Part shown: positions 24,057 to 31,888 of the stretch, piece by piece
How the letters are laid out: the number at the start of each line of letters is the position of its first letter
Position numbering within the stretch: the first letter of the stretch is position 1
Assembly (NCBI GenBank): GCA_002394235.1
Contig: DGTF01000036.1
Location: forward strand, 1 to 37,040
Direction of reading: 5' to 3'
Origin: Eubacterium sp. UBA4343
GTDB lineage: Bacteria > Bacillota > Clostridia > Lachnospirales > Lachnospiraceae
Length of the DNA stretch: 37,040 bases
Made by a program: the position numbers and the translations under genes
Notes under the pieces: model-generated
Told to the model about the DNA's origin: nothing
What the model saw: only the letters and a program-made list of their open reading frames with translations
Databases searched by the model: none

Positions 24057-25799
24057 TCACCGATAAGACAGAATACGTACCTGAAGACGGTTTCTTCCCT
24101 GCCAGGTATCAATCTCCGGATAATAGGTAACCGATATCGTCCTTCCGGATGCGCTGCGGACGAACTCGTCTGCATCACCGAACCAGACGGCGTCAATCCT
24201 GTATCCGTTCCGGTCTGACAGCTTCATCTTGCACACATTCCGGTTTTTCCCGAATACTCTGGGCGACTGAATTTGCATCTGACTCTCCGCGAAAACAGGC
24301 CGGCTATTCCCCTTGCCGCACGGCTCCAGCATTTTCATCTGCCGGATCAGATCCTCCCGTATGTAGGAAACCGGCATTGCAACATCGATGACCGTCTTTG
24401 GCGTCAGCTGCTCCGGAGTGAGGGTACAGACCTCGTTAATTCTTCTGCGGAACTCCCCGACCTTTTCCGCAGGAAGAGACACGCCTGCAGCCATGGGGTG
24501 CCCGCCGAATTTTGTAAATACATCGCGAACCCTGCAGAGTTCCTCATACATCGAATAGGTTTCAATGGAACGTCCGGATCCTTTGACCTCATCGGTACCG
24601 GTAAGTACAAAAGCCGGCCTGTAGTAATGCTCCCTCAGCCGTCCGGCGATGATGCCGGCCAGGCTCTGATGGCATTCCGGAAGATATACGACAAGAACCC
24701 TGTCCTTCTTCAGATCGGAGCTTTCCACCATCTCGAGAGCCGTCTCCAGTCCTTCTGCCGTCATATCCTTTCGGCTGGCATTCAGGCTGACCAGATCGGC
24801 TGCCAGCTCCTCCGCTTCCCTCCGGCTGTCTGTCAGGAGCATCCGAAGTGCCCGCTCGGCGCTGTCCAGCCTGCCACTCGCATTCAGGCATGGTCCGAGG
24901 ATAAAACCGATGTGATAGGTTCCGATTTCCTCCTTTTCCAGCCCGCATTGCTCTGCGAGTGCACAGAGACCCGGATTCGCAGTCCGATGCAGACGTTTCA
25001 GGCCCTCCCGCACCAAAATCCGGTTCTCATCTGTCAGATCCATCACATCACCGACTGTTGCAATCGCCGCAAATTCCAGAAGCTTTTCTTTCTCCTCCTC
25101 ACGGTTCGCGATATCTGCCTGATCATACATATAACAGATCAGCTTAAATGCAACTCCTGCTCCGCAGAGACCGTCAAACGGATAGGAATCATCTGCGCGG
25201 TGCGGATTGATCACCGCATCTGCCGGAGGAAGCAGATCTTCCGTTTCTCCATTCTCCGTCTCCCGAAATGGGATGGCATGATGATCCGTCACAACAGCTT
25301 TCATTCCGAGTTCATGGGCCAGACGGATCTGTTCTGCCGCGGCGATGCCATTATCACAGGTAACAATCAGATTAATGCCGTCCTCATGAGCGTCCCTCAC
25401 AAGGCTTTCATTCAGTCCATATCCGTTCCGGATACGGTCCGGTATTCTCACGGACACATCTGCCCCCAGTTTTCTGAGACCGGTGATCAGAATGCAGGAC
25501 GACATGATCCCATCAATGTCATAGTCTCCGATAATCCGGATCTTCTGCCTATCTCGAATTGCGTCAAAGATGACTCTGCTGCCTCTCTCCATGTCCTTCA
25601 TGCGTGACGGATCATACAAGTCAGGCAACCCTCCGTCCAAATATTTCCGGATTTTTCTATCCGCGACTTCCGGATCATCCTTTTCCGTAAAGACATCGCG
25701 ATTACGAATCAACCGCACGATAACCGGATCCAGATGAAGCCTTTTCCCGATACCGCCAAAATCCGCCCGTTTTGCGGCGACTACCCATTTCTCTTCCAT
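24057..25799 (-). CDS. recJ: Single-stranded-DNA-specific exonuclease RecJ
   Basis: 580 residues. A DHH phosphoesterase core has motif I in G-D-Y-D-I-D-G (91-97) and the V-T-D-H-H-A-I motif. A DHHA1 domain contains K-F-G-G-H-P-M-A-A-G, and a C-terminal OB-like domain follows. RecJ degrades single-stranded DNA 5' to 3' in recombination and repair. I use the ATG at 25799 (M-E-E-K-W-V-V), which matches the usual start of the family, although the ribosome site is weak. The longer reading to 25904 would translate part of repeat B2. Downstream of secDF, upstream of apt. Confidence 0.93.
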   Translation of the reverse strand: MEEKWVVAAKRADFGGIGKRLHLDPVIVRLIRNRDVFTEKDDPEVADRKIRKYLDGGLPDLYDPSRMKDMERGSRVIFDAIRDRQKIRIIGDYDIDGIMSSCILITGLRKLGADVSVRIPDRIRNGYGLNESLVRDAHEDGINLIVTCDNGIAAAEQIRLAHELGMKAVVTDHHAIPFRETENGETEDLLPPADAVINPHRADDSYPFDGLCGAGVAFKLICYMYDQADIANREEEKEKLLEFAAIATVGDVMDLTDENRILVREGLKRLHRTANPGLCALAEQCGLEKEEIGTYHIGFILGPCLNASGRLDSAERALRMLLTDSRREAEELAADLVSLNASRKDMTAEGLETALEMVESSDLKKDRVLVVYLPECHQSLAGIIAGRLREHYYRPAFVLTGTDEVKGSGRSIETYSMYEELCRVRDVFTKFGGHPMAAGVSLPAEKVGEFRRRINEVCTLTPEQLTPKTVIDVAMPVSYIREDLIRQMKMLEPCGKGNSRPVFAESQMQIQSPRVFGKNRNVCKMKLSDRNGYRIDAVWFGDADEFVRSASGRTISVTYYPEIDTWQGRNRLQVRILSYR

Positions 25800-25869
25800 T
25801 CTTCTTTTCTTCTTTCCTTTCGGGGATTGTTTCTGAACAGTAACGGCCATACGATAAGTCGTGCCACAT

Positions 25870-25924
25870 ACTGTATAAGCTACGGATTGCTTCGTGCTTC
25901 GCACTCCCGCAATCCTTATACAGT
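25870..25924. repeat. Repeat B2: 55-bp perfect-ended hairpin element
   Basis: ACTGTATAAG (25870-25879) and CTTATACAGT (25915-25924) are perfect 10-bp ends. Inside are GGATTGC/GCAATCC and then GTGC-TTC-GCAC, so the whole unit folds into one nested hairpin. The first 46 bp match B1 with a single difference. It lies between secDF and recJ, directly after the hairpin at 25927-25959. Confidence 0.85.
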
Positions 25925-25926
25925 AA

Positions 25927-25959
25927 GGCAGGCACCCGGACCCTGTCCGGATGCCTGCC
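25927..25959 (-). terminator. Strong hairpin after secDF, possibly a disrupted terminator
   Basis: GGCAGGCA (25927-25934) pairs with TGCCTGCC (25952-25959), with an inner CCGGAC/GTCCGG stem and a 3-nt loop. On the minus strand only TT follows before repeat B2 begins, so the T-tract expected of a terminator is missing. Confidence 0.45.
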
Positions 25960-26015
25960 GTCTGTTCTGCTGTCGGACGGAAGCCACCGCCCTCGTCCTC
26001 TCAGAGTTTTATTAT

Positions 26016-28325
26016 TCAGAACTTTCTGTTTCTGCCTTTCTTCGGCTTCACGCTCGAAAGCTCACTCCTGTCCTTTTTGACATGTTTCTTTCTGCCGGTC
26101 CCGGGAACATCTGAAGAATCTCCCGATGCCTTCTTCTCTCCTCCTGCAGTCCTGCCTGACGCTCCCTGTGCGGCGGGTGCAAGATCGTTCCTTCCATTCC
26201 TGGTCTTCATCATGTACCAGAGCGGTCCGGTGATAAAGATGGAAGAATACGCGCCGGCTAACAGGCCGATAATGATCGGAAGCGCAAACGAACGCACCGA
26301 GCTTACTCCCATGATAAACAGCACCACAATGGTGATAAGGGTTGTGATGTTGGAGTACAGGCTTCGGGTCAGCGTCTGTGTAATGGACGCGTTAACGATT
26401 TCCTTGTAGCTGGTTCCTCTCATGATCGGGATATTCTCACGGACACGATCAAAGATAACGATGGTCGAGTTGATGGAATATCCGAGGATCGTAAGCATGA
26501 CTGCGATGAATGTGCTTCCCACCGCAGCTCTTGACCACACATAAAAGGCAACGACTACCAGGATATCATGACACAGCGCCAGAACCGCGCTGGATGCGAA
26601 ACGGATATCACGGAACCGGACAAAGATATAGAAGAGCATGCAGATAACGGAAATGATAACCGCAAGAATCGCATTTCTCCGCATTTCTCCGGAAATCGTG
26701 GAAGAAATATTCTCCGCTGTAATCTTTGACTCATCGATCGTGCTGAAGTTCTTGGCAAGAGCATCATTCAGTGCCTGCCTTTCATCGGCATCAAGCTCTG
26801 TGGTCTTAATCACGACCTGGTTGCTGCCGGATATCTTCTGGAACTGTACGTCGCTGTTGCCGGTTACTTTCGAAACCACCGGAGCGACTTCATTGTCCAG
26901 ATCGGTCAGACTCATCTCCTGTCCGAAATCAACTGTAGTAGCAGTTCCACCGATGAAATCCAGGCTGTAATTCATCGCGCGCTTTCCCTTTGCACTGTAC
27001 ATGATCATGCCGACCGGTACAGAAATCATCAGGATAAGGCCGATGGTCATGGTAACGGCTCTCTTCTCAACGAAACGGAAGTTTTTCTTGTGTGTCGTCG
27101 TTCCGTAGAACCGTACATTCCGGATTCCAATGCCGTAAAACGCATAGCTCAGCCATCTGGAGATCGCAAGAGCCGTGAACATGGAAAGGATTGTTCCGAT
27201 TGCCAGTGTCGTAGCGAATCCGCGGATCGTACCGGTTCCCATAATATAAAGCACAGCAGCCGCGATCAGAGTAGTGATCTGTCCGTCAAAAATTGCGGAA
27301 AACGCCTTGTGGAAGCCGGCCTTCAGTGCCCGATAGAGAGTTACACCGGTTGCCAGCTCTTCTCTTACACGCGTGTAAATGATGACATTCGCGTCCACTG
27401 CCATTCCTATGGTCAGAATCAGACCCGCGATACCAGGCAGCGTAAGTGTCAGATCAAAGGCGTTCATGAAGCCGAGGTCAAGGAAGGTGAAGATGACCAG
27501 AGCCCAGGCGGCCGCCACACCCGACATCCGGAAAATGATGATCATAAACAGCGCCACCAGCAGAAGTCCGATGATGCCGGCAGTAATACTCGTTGTCAGT
27601 GCCTCCTGACCGAGAGACGCTCCGACTACGTTCGAGTAAATCTCCTTCAGTTCCAGGGACAGAGAACCGATACGGATGAAGGACGCAAGCTTCTGTGCCT
27701 CCTCCAGGGAACTCATGCCGGTGATCTGTGCCTTTCCGCCGCTGATTTCATTCTGTACGGTCGGCGAGCTTACCGTCTGACCATCGTAGATAATGGAAAT
27801 CTGCTTGCCTATGTTCGCAGCGGTCGCCTTCTGGAATTTCTCTGCTCCCGCGCTTGTCATCGTCAGATCAACGACATACTCTCGCGCGCCCGTGCTCTGC
27901 TTCGTCGTGGACACACCCTGTGCGTCCGCGATATCCGTACCCTCGAGCACCGTGTTGCCGCTCTCGTCCTGGAATGTCAGGGAACCCGGTGTTCCGAGTG
28001 CGTCCAGAATCTCATTCGCGTTTGTGACGCCCGGAATTTCGACGTTGATCCGGTTAAGACCCTGCTGATATACATTCGCCTCGGTGCTGTATGTGGTCAC
28101 CCTCTGCTGAAGTTTGTAGATGGTGTCCGACATGTCCTCCGCGGACGGATTAGATTCCGTCGCCTCATATGTGATGCTGACGCCTCCGGAAAGATCAAGT
28201 CCGGTCCGGATATTCTTCATTGCTCCTGTGTGGTGGCTTCCCCATCCGAAGATTACCGTATATCCGAGAAGCACGGTAAGAACGGCTGTGATAATCAGCA
28301 CCGCTACGCTCTGTTTCTTTTTCAT
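26016..28325 (-). CDS. secDF: Fused protein-export protein SecDF
   Basis: 769-residue RND-like membrane protein with both SecD and SecF in one chain. The SecD half has an N-terminal helix (8-29), G-L-D-L-S-G-G-V-S-I (about 43-52), a large extracytoplasmic P1 domain and G-M-A-V-D-A-N-V-I-I-Y-T-R. The SecF half has D-F-I-G-G-T and G-Y-S-I-N-S-T-I-V-I-F-D-R. SecDF uses the proton-motive force to pull substrates from SecYEG. The last 60 residues form a basic Lys/Arg/Ser-rich cytoplasmic tail. It lies 28 bp after scfB, so it is probably co-transcribed with the SCIFF locus. Confidence 0.96.
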   Translation of the reverse strand: MKKKQSVAVLIITAVLTVLLGYTVIFGWGSHHTGAMKNIRTGLDLSGGVSITYEATESNPSAEDMSDTIYKLQQRVTTYSTEANVYQQGLNRINVEIPGVTNANEILDALGTPGSLTFQDESGNTVLEGTDIADAQGVSTTKQSTGAREYVVDLTMTSAGAEKFQKATAANIGKQISIIYDGQTVSSPTVQNEISGGKAQITGMSSLEEAQKLASFIRIGSLSLELKEIYSNVVGASLGQEALTTSITAGIIGLLLVALFMIIIFRMSGVAAAWALVIFTFLDLGFMNAFDLTLTLPGIAGLILTIGMAVDANVIIYTRVREELATGVTLYRALKAGFHKAFSAIFDGQITTLIAAAVLYIMGTGTIRGFATTLAIGTILSMFTALAISRWLSYAFYGIGIRNVRFYGTTTHKKNFRFVEKRAVTMTIGLILMISVPVGMIMYSAKGKRAMNYSLDFIGGTATTVDFGQEMSLTDLDNEVAPVVSKVTGNSDVQFQKISGSNQVVIKTTELDADERQALNDALAKNFSTIDESKITAENISSTISGEMRRNAILAVIISVICMLFYIFVRFRDIRFASSAVLALCHDILVVVAFYVWSRAAVGSTFIAVMLTILGYSINSTIVIFDRVRENIPIMRGTSYKEIVNASITQTLTRSLYSNITTLITIVVLFIMGVSSVRSFALPIIIGLLAGAYSSIFITGPLWYMMKTRNGRNDLAPAAQGASGRTAGGEKKASGDSSDVPGTGRKKHVKKDRSELSSVKPKKGRNRKF

Positions 28326-28353
28326 CTCTTTTTCCCTCTTGTTACAATATCTT

Positions 28354-29751
28354 TTATAAATCTTTCCCGTCTATCTTCATCTCGGTGTTGCCCTCGTCAT
28401 CCGCGAGAGCGGCCTTGATCATCAGTGCGCACTCTACCCGCTTTCTCTGAAGCTCGCAGCCGATTCTGTAAACGTCGTTGATCCCCCCGGTAAAATTATA
28501 AGAATTCGCCGCGCAGCCGCCAGAACAGTAAAATCTCGAGAAGCATGCCGTGCACTCCGGCTTGGAATATACATTTACCTTCTTGAATTCCTGTACAAGA
28601 TCCGGACGGAGAATTCCCTCATCCACATTTCCCAGAATAAAGTCCGGATTGCCGTCGAACTGGTGGCAGGGATAGAGCTCTCCCCAAGGGGAAACTGCCA
28701 GATATTCTCCTCCGGATCCGCAGCCTGAGAGCCTCTTGTACACGCAGGGACCGCCGGAGAGATCAATCATGAAGTGGAAGAAATTGAAGCCTCTTCCCTC
28801 CTTCGCGCGCCGGATCATCTCCTTTGCGAGAATGTCGTACTGCTCGCAGATCTTCGGAATATCCTCTTCACGGATCGCATAATCCTCTGAAGGCGGAGCC
28901 ACAACCGGCTCCATCGAGATCTGCTTGAAGCCGAGATCCGCAAGAGAAAGAACATCCGCCGCAAAGTCAAGATTATAATGAGTAAAAGTTCCTCTTACAT
29001 AGTACTTGTCCTGATGTCTTCTCTCCGCCCATTCCTGAAACTTCGGAATGACGACATCATAGCTGCCCTTTCCCCCGCGGAAGGGGCGCATGTGATCATG
29101 AACCGATTTCCTGCCATCCACGGACATTACCACATTGCCCATCTCACGGTCACAGAAATCCATGATTTCTTTATTGACAAGGACACCATTCGTGGTCAGT
29201 GTGAACCGGAACTTCTTGTTGCATTCCTTCTCTCTGGATCTGCCATATGCAACGAGGTCCTTGACCACCTGCCAGTTCATGGTCGGTTCTCCGCCAAAGA
29301 AATCCACCTCAAGATTGTGCCGGTTTCCGGAGCTTCGAATCAGAAAATCCAGAGCCTTCCGTCCGACCTCGTATGACATCAGTCCGCGCTTTCCGTGATA
29401 TTCGCCTTCATCCGCAAAACAGTAGCGGCAGGCGAGGTTACAGTCGTGAGCGATCTGAAGGCACAGAGCCTTCACTACAGTAGGACGCTCCGAAAAATGC
29501 TCGATGGCTCCCCGGTAGGAATCCTCTGAAAACAGCATCCCCTGGCGTTTCAGCATATCACATTCGCTGATTGCCTCCGAGATATCTGACGTATCATATC
29601 TTCCGGAAAGCTCCTGCTGGATCTCATCCGCACTCTTTCCCTGATCCATCCGTTCAAGGACATCGTAGGTGAGATCATCAATGACATGAACCGATCCGCT
29701 GTTCACGTCCAGGCAGATATTGTATCCGTTGTTTTTATATAAATGTATCAA
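28354..29751 (-). CDS. scfB: SCIFF radical SAM maturase (SPASM domain)
   Basis: 465 residues from a TTG start. A short peptide-recognition-like N-terminus (about 1-80) leads to the radical SAM cluster C104-x3-C108-x2-C111 (C-N-L-A-C-R-Y-C), then F-F-G-G-E-P-T. The C-terminal SPASM region holds the cysteines for auxiliary clusters (C-G-S-G-G, Y-P-C-H, C-T-A-C, Y-C-S-G-G-C, G-C-E). Known SCIFF maturases form thioether bonds in the six-cysteine precursor, encoded here just upstream. The TTG at 29751 has AGGAG at exactly 7 nt and gives the family's usual start, I-H-L-Y-K-N-N-G-Y. The ATG at 29772 lies ahead of that site. Confidence 0.95.
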   Translation of the reverse strand: MIHLYKNNGYNICLDVNSGSVHVIDDLTYDVLERMDQGKSADEIQQELSGRYDTSDISEAISECDMLKRQGMLFSEDSYRGAIEHFSERPTVVKALCLQIAHDCNLACRYCFADEGEYHGKRGLMSYEVGRKALDFLIRSSGNRHNLEVDFFGGEPTMNWQVVKDLVAYGRSREKECNKKFRFTLTTNGVLVNKEIMDFCDREMGNVVMSVDGRKSVHDHMRPFRGGKGSYDVVIPKFQEWAERRHQDKYYVRGTFTHYNLDFAADVLSLADLGFKQISMEPVVAPPSEDYAIREEDIPKICEQYDILAKEMIRRAKEGRGFNFFHFMIDLSGGPCVYKRLSGCGSGGEYLAVSPWGELYPCHQFDGNPDFILGNVDEGILRPDLVQEFKKVNVYSKPECTACFSRFYCSGGCAANSYNFTGGINDVYRIGCELQRKRVECALMIKAALADDEGNTEMKIDGKDL

Positions 29752-29780
29752 AAATGCTCTCCTAACTTTCATCTGGTCTT

Positions 29781-29823
29781 ACAAGAAGAAGGTGTTCCCG
29801 CTCCGGCTGGAACAGGAACACCT
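29781..29823 (-). terminator. Hairpin between scfA and scfB (attenuator-like)
   Basis: AGGTGTTCC (29790-29798) and GGAACACCT (29815-29823) form a perfect 9-bp stem, followed on the minus strand by TCTTCTTGT. The imperfect T-tract suggests partial termination or 3'-end protection of the short precursor mRNA, so that more precursor than maturase is made. Confidence 0.6.
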
Positions 29824-29853
29824 CATCATTGTACTTGTTCGGTTATGCAAAAA

Positions 29854-30000
29854 TTACTTTGCTGCATGCTCGCAGGTCTGATTGCCTACTGTGCAGGATG
29901 TCTTGCATGCAGACTGACAGGATGTCTGGCACTCGCCACATCCGCCGTCTTTAACTGAGTTCTGAAGATTTCTTGTATTTAATGTTTTAATATGCTTCAT
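29854..30000 (-). CDS. scfA: SCIFF ribosomal peptide precursor (six cysteines in forty-five)
   Basis: 48-residue peptide with cysteines at 21, 24, 28, 32, 36 and 43, and the SCIFF leader M-K-H-I-K-T-L-N-T. The C-terminal part C-G-E-C-Q-T-S-C-Q-S-A-C-K-T-S-C is nearly invariant across Clostridia as I remember it. It is the substrate of the adjacent radical SAM enzyme, which links cysteine sulfur to alpha-carbons of other residues (ranthipeptide chemistry). The biological role of mature SCIFF is not settled. The ATG at 30000 follows AGGAGG at 6 nt. An upstream in-frame ATG at 30045 would fall before or at the transcript start. Confidence 0.96.
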   Translation of the reverse strand: MKHIKTLNTRNLQNSVKDGGCGECQTSCQSACKTSCTVGNQTCEHAAK

Positions 30001-30048
30001 TTTCTGCCTCCTCGTTATTCGCATACCTGTTTCCGGTATTTCCAATTG

Positions 30049-30057
30049 ATTATATCA
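30049..30057 (-). promoter_or_regulatory. Extended -10 promoter of the SCIFF operon
   Basis: The minus strand has TGATATAAT, an extended -10 with a perfect TATAAT (30049-30054). The -35 region (TTTTAA) is poor and lies in an A/T-rich tract. The leader would be about 40 nt to the scfA ATG. Confidence 0.65.
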
Positions 30058-30096
30058 TAGCAAAGACTGTTTTAAAAGTTTTTTTTATCTATGCTT

Positions 30097-30116
30097 CATC
30101 CGGGTTCATCCGGGTT
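30097..30116. repeat. Tandem 10-bp direct repeat upstream of scfA
   Basis: CATCCGGGTT occurs twice head-to-tail (30097-30106, 30107-30116), about 25-45 bp upstream of the scfA -35 region and adjacent to the hairpin at 30116. A 10-bp period puts both copies on one face of the helix, so an activator site is conceivable. Confidence 0.5.
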
Positions 30117-30176
30117 AACAAGCCTCCTTCCGGTAAGCCTTCGCTCAATGGAAGGGGCAGTTCATACGGCTTGTTA
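30116..30176. repeat. 61-bp nested inverted repeat between scfA and the methyltransferase gene
   Basis: TAACAAGCC (30116-30124) pairs with GGCTTGTTA (30168-30176). An inner CCTTCC (30126-30131) pairs with GGAAGG (30150-30155). The outer right arm contains the -35 box TTGTTA of the methyltransferase promoter. Gene-free stretch 30001-30356: the scfA promoter, the 10-bp tandem repeat, this inverted repeat and the rightward promoter are all I see. Confidence 0.6.
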
Positions 30177-30199
30177 TTTACTATAGCCTATGTTAGAAT
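30171..30199 (+). promoter_or_regulatory. Promoter of the RlmI-like methyltransferase gene
   Basis: TTGTTA (30171-30176), a 17-bp spacer and TAGAAT (30194-30199) with TG one base upstream (extended -10). Transcription would start near 30206, about 150 nt before the preferred ATG at 30357 and 45 nt before the alternative ATG at 30252. Confidence 0.6.
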
Positions 30200-30356
30200 T
30201 CGAATAAATTCAGGTGCATTTTAAAAATTTCACGCGAGTTGAAGGTCGTTCATGGAAGGCACCCGGATATTGACGCAGAAGCAAAATCAGCTGTGCCAGG
30301 CGGCAGAGCATTCCCATGCGGTAGAATATTTCATTTCCGGAGATACAGGAGGCAGA

Positions 30357-31640
30357 ATGAGCGAAATCAAAGAAGTCCAACAGCTTGAGAATATACTTGA
30401 CATGACGATAGATACAGAATCGGATCGCGATCTGGCAGAAGGCGCATCTGTTACCCTGAAAAAGGGAGAAGGCAGGACCTTGAAAAAGGGAGGCTTCTGG
30501 GTATTCGACAATGAGGTTGCCGCCGTTGCCGGAAGCTTCACGAACGGAGGCATTGTCTGCGTTCAGGACTTTGACGGGTATTTTATGGGCTATGGTTTTA
30601 TCAATACCGTTTCAAGGATACGAATCCGGATGCTTACAAGAAGAAAGGACGAGAAGGTCACTCCCGCACTCCTGAAGGAAAGAGTCCGGGCGTCGTGGAA
30701 TTACCGGAAGCAGGTGATTGATACCTCCAGCTGCCGGATCATCTTCGGGGATGCGGACGGTCTGCCCGGTCTCACCGTCGATAAATACGAGGACATCCTC
30801 GTCGTGGAATCCCTGGCACTTGGTATCGACCGTCTGAAGGATCTCATATTGAAGGCGCTGGTCGAAGTGCTGAAAGAGGACGGCATCCGGATCCGCGGCA
30901 TCTTTGAGCGAAGCGATGCCAGGGTGCGTGAAAAGGAAGGGCTGCCGAGAACCAAAGGTTTCCTCTCTGCTCCCTTTGACACAAATGTCCGCATCACAGA
31001 AAACGGCATCCGCTATATAGTAGACGTTCGCGACGGCCAGAAGACCGGATTCTTTCTGGATCAGAAGCTGAACCGTAAAGCCATCTGGCCCATCTGCCGG
31101 AACGCAGAGGTTCTCGACTGTTTCACACACACCGGCTCCTTCGGACTGAACGCGGCGTCTGCCGGCGCAAAGCACGTTCTCTCGGTAGATGCGTCAGATA
31201 CGGCCATCGAGCAGGCCAGAAAAAACGCCGAAATCAACGGCCTGGCCGACCGGATTGATTATCAGGTTGCCGATGTCTTCGATCTCCTTCCGGAGCTCGA
31301 AAAAGAAGGCAGGCAGTTCGACGTCGTAATCCTGGATCCGCCCGCATTCACAAAATCAAGGAATTCCATCAAGGCTGCCGCAAAGGGCTACCGCGAAATC
31401 AACCTCCGGGGAATGCGCCTGTTAAAGGACGGCGGATTCCTTGCGACCTGTTCCTGCTCCCATTTCATGGATCAGGAGCTCTTTGCCCGGACTATTGCCC
31501 AGGCAGCCAGAGATGCTCATGTCCGTCTCCGCCAGGCTGAATTCCGCACCCAGGCTCCGGATCATCCGATCCTGTTTGGGGCGGAAGACGACTCCTACTA
31601 CCTGAAATTTTATATTTTTCAGGTACTTCGTGAGTACTAA
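30357..31640 (+). CDS. Class I SAM-dependent rRNA (cytosine-C5)-methyltransferase, RlmI-like
   Basis: 427 residues. An N-terminal PUA-like domain (about 25-100, K-K-G-G-F-W-V-F-D-N-E) leads to a linker and a Rossmann methyltransferase. G-Q-K-T-G-F-F-L-D-Q-K and D-C-F-T-H-T-G-S-F-G form motif I, D-V-V-I-L-D-P-P-A-F is motif IV, and T-C-S-C-S-H carries the likely catalytic cysteine. RlmI methylates 23S rRNA C1962 in E. coli; the site here is inferred by family. The ATG at 30357 has AGGAGG only 4 nt upstream. An ATG at 30252 with a weak site would add 35 residues, and the family usually starts even later, near K-K-G-E-G-R, so the start is uncertain. Confidence 0.87.
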   Translation: MSEIKEVQQLENILDMTIDTESDRDLAEGASVTLKKGEGRTLKKGGFWVFDNEVAAVAGSFTNGGIVCVQDFDGYFMGYGFINTVSRIRIRMLTRRKDEKVTPALLKERVRASWNYRKQVIDTSSCRIIFGDADGLPGLTVDKYEDILVVESLALGIDRLKDLILKALVEVLKEDGIRIRGIFERSDARVREKEGLPRTKGFLSAPFDTNVRITENGIRYIVDVRDGQKTGFFLDQKLNRKAIWPICRNAEVLDCFTHTGSFGLNAASAGAKHVLSVDASDTAIEQARKNAEINGLADRIDYQVADVFDLLPELEKEGRQFDVVILDPPAFTKSRNSIKAAAKGYREINLRGMRLLKDGGFLATCSCSHFMDQELFARTIAQAARDAHVRLRQAEFRTQAPDHPILFGAEDDSYYLKFYIFQVLREY

Positions 31641-31646
31641 AGCGTC

Positions 31647-31871
31647 CTTCAGCATAGGTGGTTCGCACGCAGATCTGCTGTCGAAGGAAAGCCGCCACGC
31701 AACAGAACTGGAAGCGAAAAAGCTTCAGCATGGGTGGTTCACATGCAGATCTGCTGTCCTGTACTCCGCTCCCGTAACAGCTCAGACCGCGTACCGGGTG
31801 TCCGCTTAAGCACAGGGAATGGCACAGATCACGTACCGGATGCTTGCTTATCACCAGGAATGGCGCAAATC
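31647..31871. repeat. Two pairs of degenerate direct repeats between convergent genes
   Basis: Pair C: 36-bp copies at 31647-31682 and 31723-31758 (33 of 36 identical), each ending with the palindrome GCAGATCTGC. Pair D: GTACCGGGTG... (31791-31830) and GTACCGGATG... (31833-31871), about 40 bp each and nearly adjacent. They fill the 248-bp space between the ends of the methyltransferase gene and cbiO. Neither pair is related to families A or B by eye, and no ordinary terminator is visible. Confidence 0.7.
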
Positions 31872-31888
31872 CTGAAGCAGACGCCGGA

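Noticed and set aside
24273..25607. 444-codon plus-strand open frame
   Set aside because: Antisense to recJ, which has clear DHH motifs.
25800..25904. N-terminal extension of RecJ
   Set aside because: It would translate part of repeat B2; the family normally starts at the equivalent of 25799.
27090..28418. 442-codon plus-strand open frame
   Set aside because: Antisense to secDF; no recognisable motif and no ribosome site.
31647..31871. CRISPR array
   Set aside because: Only two copies of each unit, mismatched, with unequal spacing and no cas genes.
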